Source: Welwitschia mirabilis
Taxonomy: Eukaryota > Gnetophyta > Gnetopsida > Welwitschiales
Assembly (NCBI GenBank): GCA_051453625.1
Contig: JBOZIK010000001.1
Location: forward strand, 175,059,397-175,123,396
Direction of reading: 5' to 3'
Length of the DNA: 64,000 bases
In this document: positions 60,832-64,000 of the stretch, piece by piece
How the letters are laid out: every line of letters starts with the position of its first letter
How positions within the stretch are numbered: position 1 is the first letter of the stretch
Notes under the pieces: model-generated
What the model saw: only the letters and a program-made list of their open reading frames with translations
Database searches by the model: none
Told to the model about the DNA's origin: nothing
Program-made: the position numbers and the translations under genes

Positions 60832-61910
60832 TGTTACTTAAACATAAATGGAACATTAGTAAGAAGGAATTGAGTCTATATTCCTCTAAGGCCATGACAA
60901 CTTTAACTACTCAGAGAGGCACATGAAGTTCTATATGTAGGGAATTAGGGATTTATTAAAATATACATCATCCTAAGGAAATAGTATTATTGGCTAAAAA
61001 TGAAGGTTAAAATAAACAAATTCATCAAAAACTATCTAGTATGCTAAAGTATCAAATTAAAATAACAGAAGAGAATAGGACTTCTTAAATCCTTGGTGAT
61101 CCTATCTTGGAAGTGGAAAGAAATTATCATGGATTTTATCATTAGGCTTACTAAAGATAGTTTAACAACATGATGTAATATTTATATGTGTGAATTGATT
61201 AACTAAGATAGCAGACTTTGTTCCAATAAAAAAACAACAACCGCAGAGGAAACTATAAGCCAGTTTATAAGTGAAGTATTAAAATTACATAGATTTTCAA
61301 AAATTACTATCTAAAATACCCAAAATTTAATACCAAATGTCTGATAAGAATTCTTTAAATAATTAGAAATCCAAGAGTGTTTTAGTACAACATTTTATCC
61401 TAAAATAGATGAATAAACTACATCTTAGAAAACATTTTGAAAAGCTATGTAGCTACAACCAAGGTTATCAAGCATCAAAAAAATGTTTATCATTTAAGGT
61501 TATATATGATAAAAACTATGCAACACCTATCACCTAACTAGATCCAACTCAAAGGAGTAAAGAGAAAAAATAAAAAATCATAAAAATGGAAGACGTAATA
61601 AAAAATGTACATAAGTAGTTACAAGGAACACAAGATAGATACAAAAGATACTTAAATAAAAGGCATTTCCACTAAATTTTCCAAGTTAAAAATGAAGTGT
61701 TAGTAAGAATCAACCTAGAAACAGAATTCACAAAACTTGGAAAATATGCGAAATTAGATTTGCATTTTTATGAATCCTTTCATATTACCAAAAGGATAGG
61801 AAATCTAGCATATAAAGTACATCTTTCTAAATAATAATCTTACATTCACCAAATTTTTCATGTCAGTCTTATTAAACCATACTACTTAAAGAAGTTTGAT
61901 GACTAACATT
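60832..61910 (+). pseudogene. pol: Integrase of gypsy element F
   Basis: The N-terminal zinc part shows VYIPLRP, LLREAHEVLYVGNLG and KNEG...NKQIHQKLSS near 60870-61050, its CxxC pair lost. The core is weakly readable around 61100-61500. The C-terminal part is clear at 61680-61900: VKNEVLVRINLETEFTKLGK, HFYESFHITKRIGNLAYKVH, then HQIFHVSLIKPYYLKKFDD. These are the G-x-V-A-Y-x-L and H-x-x-F-H-V-S-x-L-x-K motifs at the end of chromovirus integrases. It would insert element DNA. A possible chromodomain stretch after it (KEVLIEGARID) is too short to call. Confidence 0.75.
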
Positions 61911-62043
61911 AATGATTGGAAATAACTTCATAAAATTGAACCTTACTTTCATGATAAAATTGGTTAATATTAAAAAGCACATAGAAAATAAATTAAGAGA
62001 AAAAAACACAAAAGAAGTATTAATTGAAGGGGCTAGAATCGAT

Positions 62044-63956
62044 TGACACCCTAGAGGAGGGTGAATAGGGTAAATCATAAAATTTGATTGCTTAATTATA
62101 AGAAACTAAAATTAAAACTTTACTTGAGAAAGTAAATCAGAAATTTCTAAGCCATGAACACAATAAAACAAACTCAAATAAATATAAAGAGTACACCATG
62201 ATTTTATAGTGATCCACTAATCCCCTACATACTTTACTCTCAAGGGGTAGTAATGTACTCTCAGCCTCCTAGTTTCTTTAGAATACCATTCTCCAAGAGT
62301 AGCTTATAACACCCTTTACCCAAACTTACTTTATAACATCCTTCACTAAGGGTTACTTTACAACACCCTTCTCTCAAGAGTCAGTTTACTCATTCCGATG
62401 AGTACTCATAAGAAATCAATCAAATAGAAGGTCTAATGATTTGTATGCCTTTCATGCACAATACACTAGCATGTAGTACAATAATCTGTCAATGAGATGA
62501 TATAATGTAGGAGTAGAGATAGAAAAGAAGATGCTTTCTTTTTCAAATAGATTATACATAGGTTAGTTCTACATTTTGATAATGACACGATACCTTTTAT
62601 AGAGTTCCTTGAAAAACTAGCTATTAAATTCTCATTTGAAGTGCTTTGGAACTTGATTTGTGTGCCTTGAAAGTCTCTTAGCCATTAGTGCCTTAAATAA
62701 AATATACAACATTCATCTTTAATCATTTTTGTGTGCAAACAGATAGTCAATCGGATGTCCCAAGATAAATTATCATACATTCCATTTTTAAATGGAAACT
62801 TTAATAGAGATTTAAGATAGGATCTAGACATCCTAATAGTATANNNNNNNNNNNNNNNNNNNNNNNNNNNNNNNNNNNNNNNNNNNNNNNNNNNNNNNNN
62901 NNNNNNNNNNNNNNNNNNNNNNNNNNNNNNNNNNNNNNNNNNNNNNNNNNNNNNNNNNNNNNNNNNNNNNNNNNNNNNNNNNNNNNNNNNNNNNNNNNNN
63001 NNNNNNNNNNNNNNNNNNNNNNNNNNNNNNNNNNNNNNNNNNNNNNNNNNNNNNNNNNNNNNNNNNNNNNNNNNNNNNNNNNNNNNNNNNNNNNNNNNNN
63101 NNNNNNNNNNNNNNNNNNNNNNNNNNNNNNNNNNNNNNNNNNNNNNNNNNNNNNNNNNNNNNNNNNNNNNNNNNNNNNNNNNNNNNNNNNNNNNNNNNNN
63201 NNNNNNNNNNNNNNNNNNNNNNNNNNNNNNNNNNNNNNNNNNNNNNNNNNNNNNNNNNNNNNNNNNNNNNNNNNNNNNNNNNNNNNNNNNNNNNNNNNNN
63301 NNNNNNNNNNNNNNNNNNNNNNNNNNNNNNNNNNNNNNNNNNNNNNNNNNNNNNNNNNNNNNNNNNNNNNNNNNNNNNNNNNNNNNNNNNNNNNNNNNNN
63401 NNNNNNNNNNNNNNNNNNNNNNNNNNNNNNNNNNNNNNNNNNNNNNNNNNNNNNNNNNNNNNNNNNNNNNNNNNNNNNNNNNNNNNNNNNNNNNNNNNNN
63501 NNNNNNNNNNNNNNNNNNNNNNNNNNNNNNNNNNNNNNNNNNNNNNNNNNNNNNNNNNNNNNNNNNNNNNNNNNNNNNNNNNNNNNNNNNNNNNNNNNNN
63601 NNNNNNNNNNNNNNNNNNNNNNNNNNNNNNNNNNNNNNNNNNNNNNNNNNNNNNNNNNNNNNNNNNNNNNNNNNNNNNNNNNNNNNNNNNNNNNNNNNNN
63701 NNNNNNNNNNNNNNNNNNNNNNNNNNNNNNNNNNNNNNNNNNNNNNNNNNNNNNNNNNNNNNNNNNAGAGATAGTGTACAAAGTTGAATATCTTGTGATA
63801 ATTATTCGGATGTCTTAGTATAACTAATTAATGATCCTTAACTATTAAAGCTTGGATTGATGGATTTTGATTTGAATTGATTACATTCTCAAGATGAGAC
63901 TATGTTCTGGAAGGAGTTCTATCATTTCATCATAGAAACTCTTCATTTTCCCAACA
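62044..63956 (-). repeat. Copia 3' LTR on the minus strand (contains a 923-N gap)
   Basis: On the complement it begins TGTTGGGAAAATGAAGAG at 63956, right after a polypurine tract. It ends at 62044 with ...ACCCTCCTCTAGGGTGTCA, so TG...CA ends are both kept. The phrase CCTAGAGGAGGGTGAATAG and the segment with TTTATAGTGATCCACTAAT are the reverse of words found near the ends of the plus-strand copia LTRs here. It interrupts gypsy element F. The element interior continues past the window end. Confidence 0.75.
62844..63766. other. Assembly gap of 923 N inside the minus-strand LTR
   Basis: Flanks TCCTAATAGTATA and AGAGATAGTGTACAAAG do not overlap, so unlike the gap at 60119 there is no sign that it is empty. 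Confidence 0.9.
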
Positions 63957-63980
63957 ATCTCCCCCTTTTCAATGATGACA
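63957..63980 (-). other. Polypurine tract of the minus-strand copia element
   Basis: On the complement it reads GTCATCATTGAAAAGGGGGA followed by GAT and the LTR start TGTTGG. This is the classical plant copia arrangement, better kept than any other tract in the window, which suggests a younger element. Confidence 0.85.
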
Positions 63981-64000
63981 ACTTCTTAAATTTCTTATGT

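Larger units (their letters stand above)
57030..62043 (+). mobile_element. Ty3/gypsy chromovirus-like element F
   Basis: Gag, protease, RT, RNase H and integrase follow in order on the plus strand. The 5' LTR and primer site were not identified. The 3' end is cut by a minus-strand copia LTR at 62044. No definite chromodomain could be read after the integrase, so the chromovirus assignment rests on RT and integrase similarity. Confidence 0.75.

Noticed and set aside
61990-62043. Chromodomain after the integrase of element F
   Set aside because: Only a short KEVLIEGARID-like stretch is readable before the copia LTR cuts in; not enough to call.
1-64000. Host protein-coding genes, tRNA or rRNA genes
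   Set aside because: None could be supported on either strand; all recognisable protein similarity is to retrotransposons.

Overview
The window reads as heterochromatic DNA from a land plant, almost certainly a flowering plant. It is strongly AT-rich by eye, CpG-poor and full of decayed LTR retrotransposons of both plant superfamilies: Ty1/copia with a tRNA-iMet primer site, and Ty3/gypsy of the Athila/Tat and chromovirus types. I recognise no host gene, tRNA or rRNA. Every retroelement coding region is broken by stops and frameshifts, many of them TAA/TAG where CAA/CAG or TGG is expected, as cytosine deamination would give. The species cannot be named from this sequence.

Layout. 1-4140: 3' part and 3' LTR of an Athila/Tat-like gypsy element. 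4150-13866: two SIRE-like copia copies joined across an N gap, the second with gag, pol, a third ORF and a 3' LTR. 13867-22480: 8.6 kb of AT-rich DNA with no recognisable protein, holding a 37-bp minisatellite. 22480-25210: minus-strand gypsy pol (RT, RNase H, integrase). 26168-52514: one copia element (B) split by two younger insertions. The first is a gypsy element with gag and protease but no pol (D, about 29785-37415), in the integrase region of B. The second is a copia composite (C, 39515-48880), in the RNase H of B. The B reading register resumes exactly on the far side of each insertion, next to short target-site duplications. 52515-54860: minus-strand coding-like DNA with an unrecognised 159-codon ORF. 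54900-56838: tandem array of a ~111-bp unit. 57030-62043: Ty3/gypsy chromovirus-like element. 62044-64000: minus-strand copia 3' LTR and polypurine tract, running off the window.

There is no pathway here; the genes are relics of retrotransposition. The main biological points are these. The SIRE-like family carries a third ORF between pol and the 3' LTR whose motifs resemble the domain Pfam calls putative plant transposon protein. It also has a second, internal polypurine tract and LTRs packed with GGTCGACC-centred repeats. The gag-protease-only gypsy family scatters a ~30-bp doubly palindromic motif through its LTRs and non-coding interior. Several N gaps look wrong in size: one is probably spurious because its flanks overlap by 40 bases, and one probably hides most of a retroelement.
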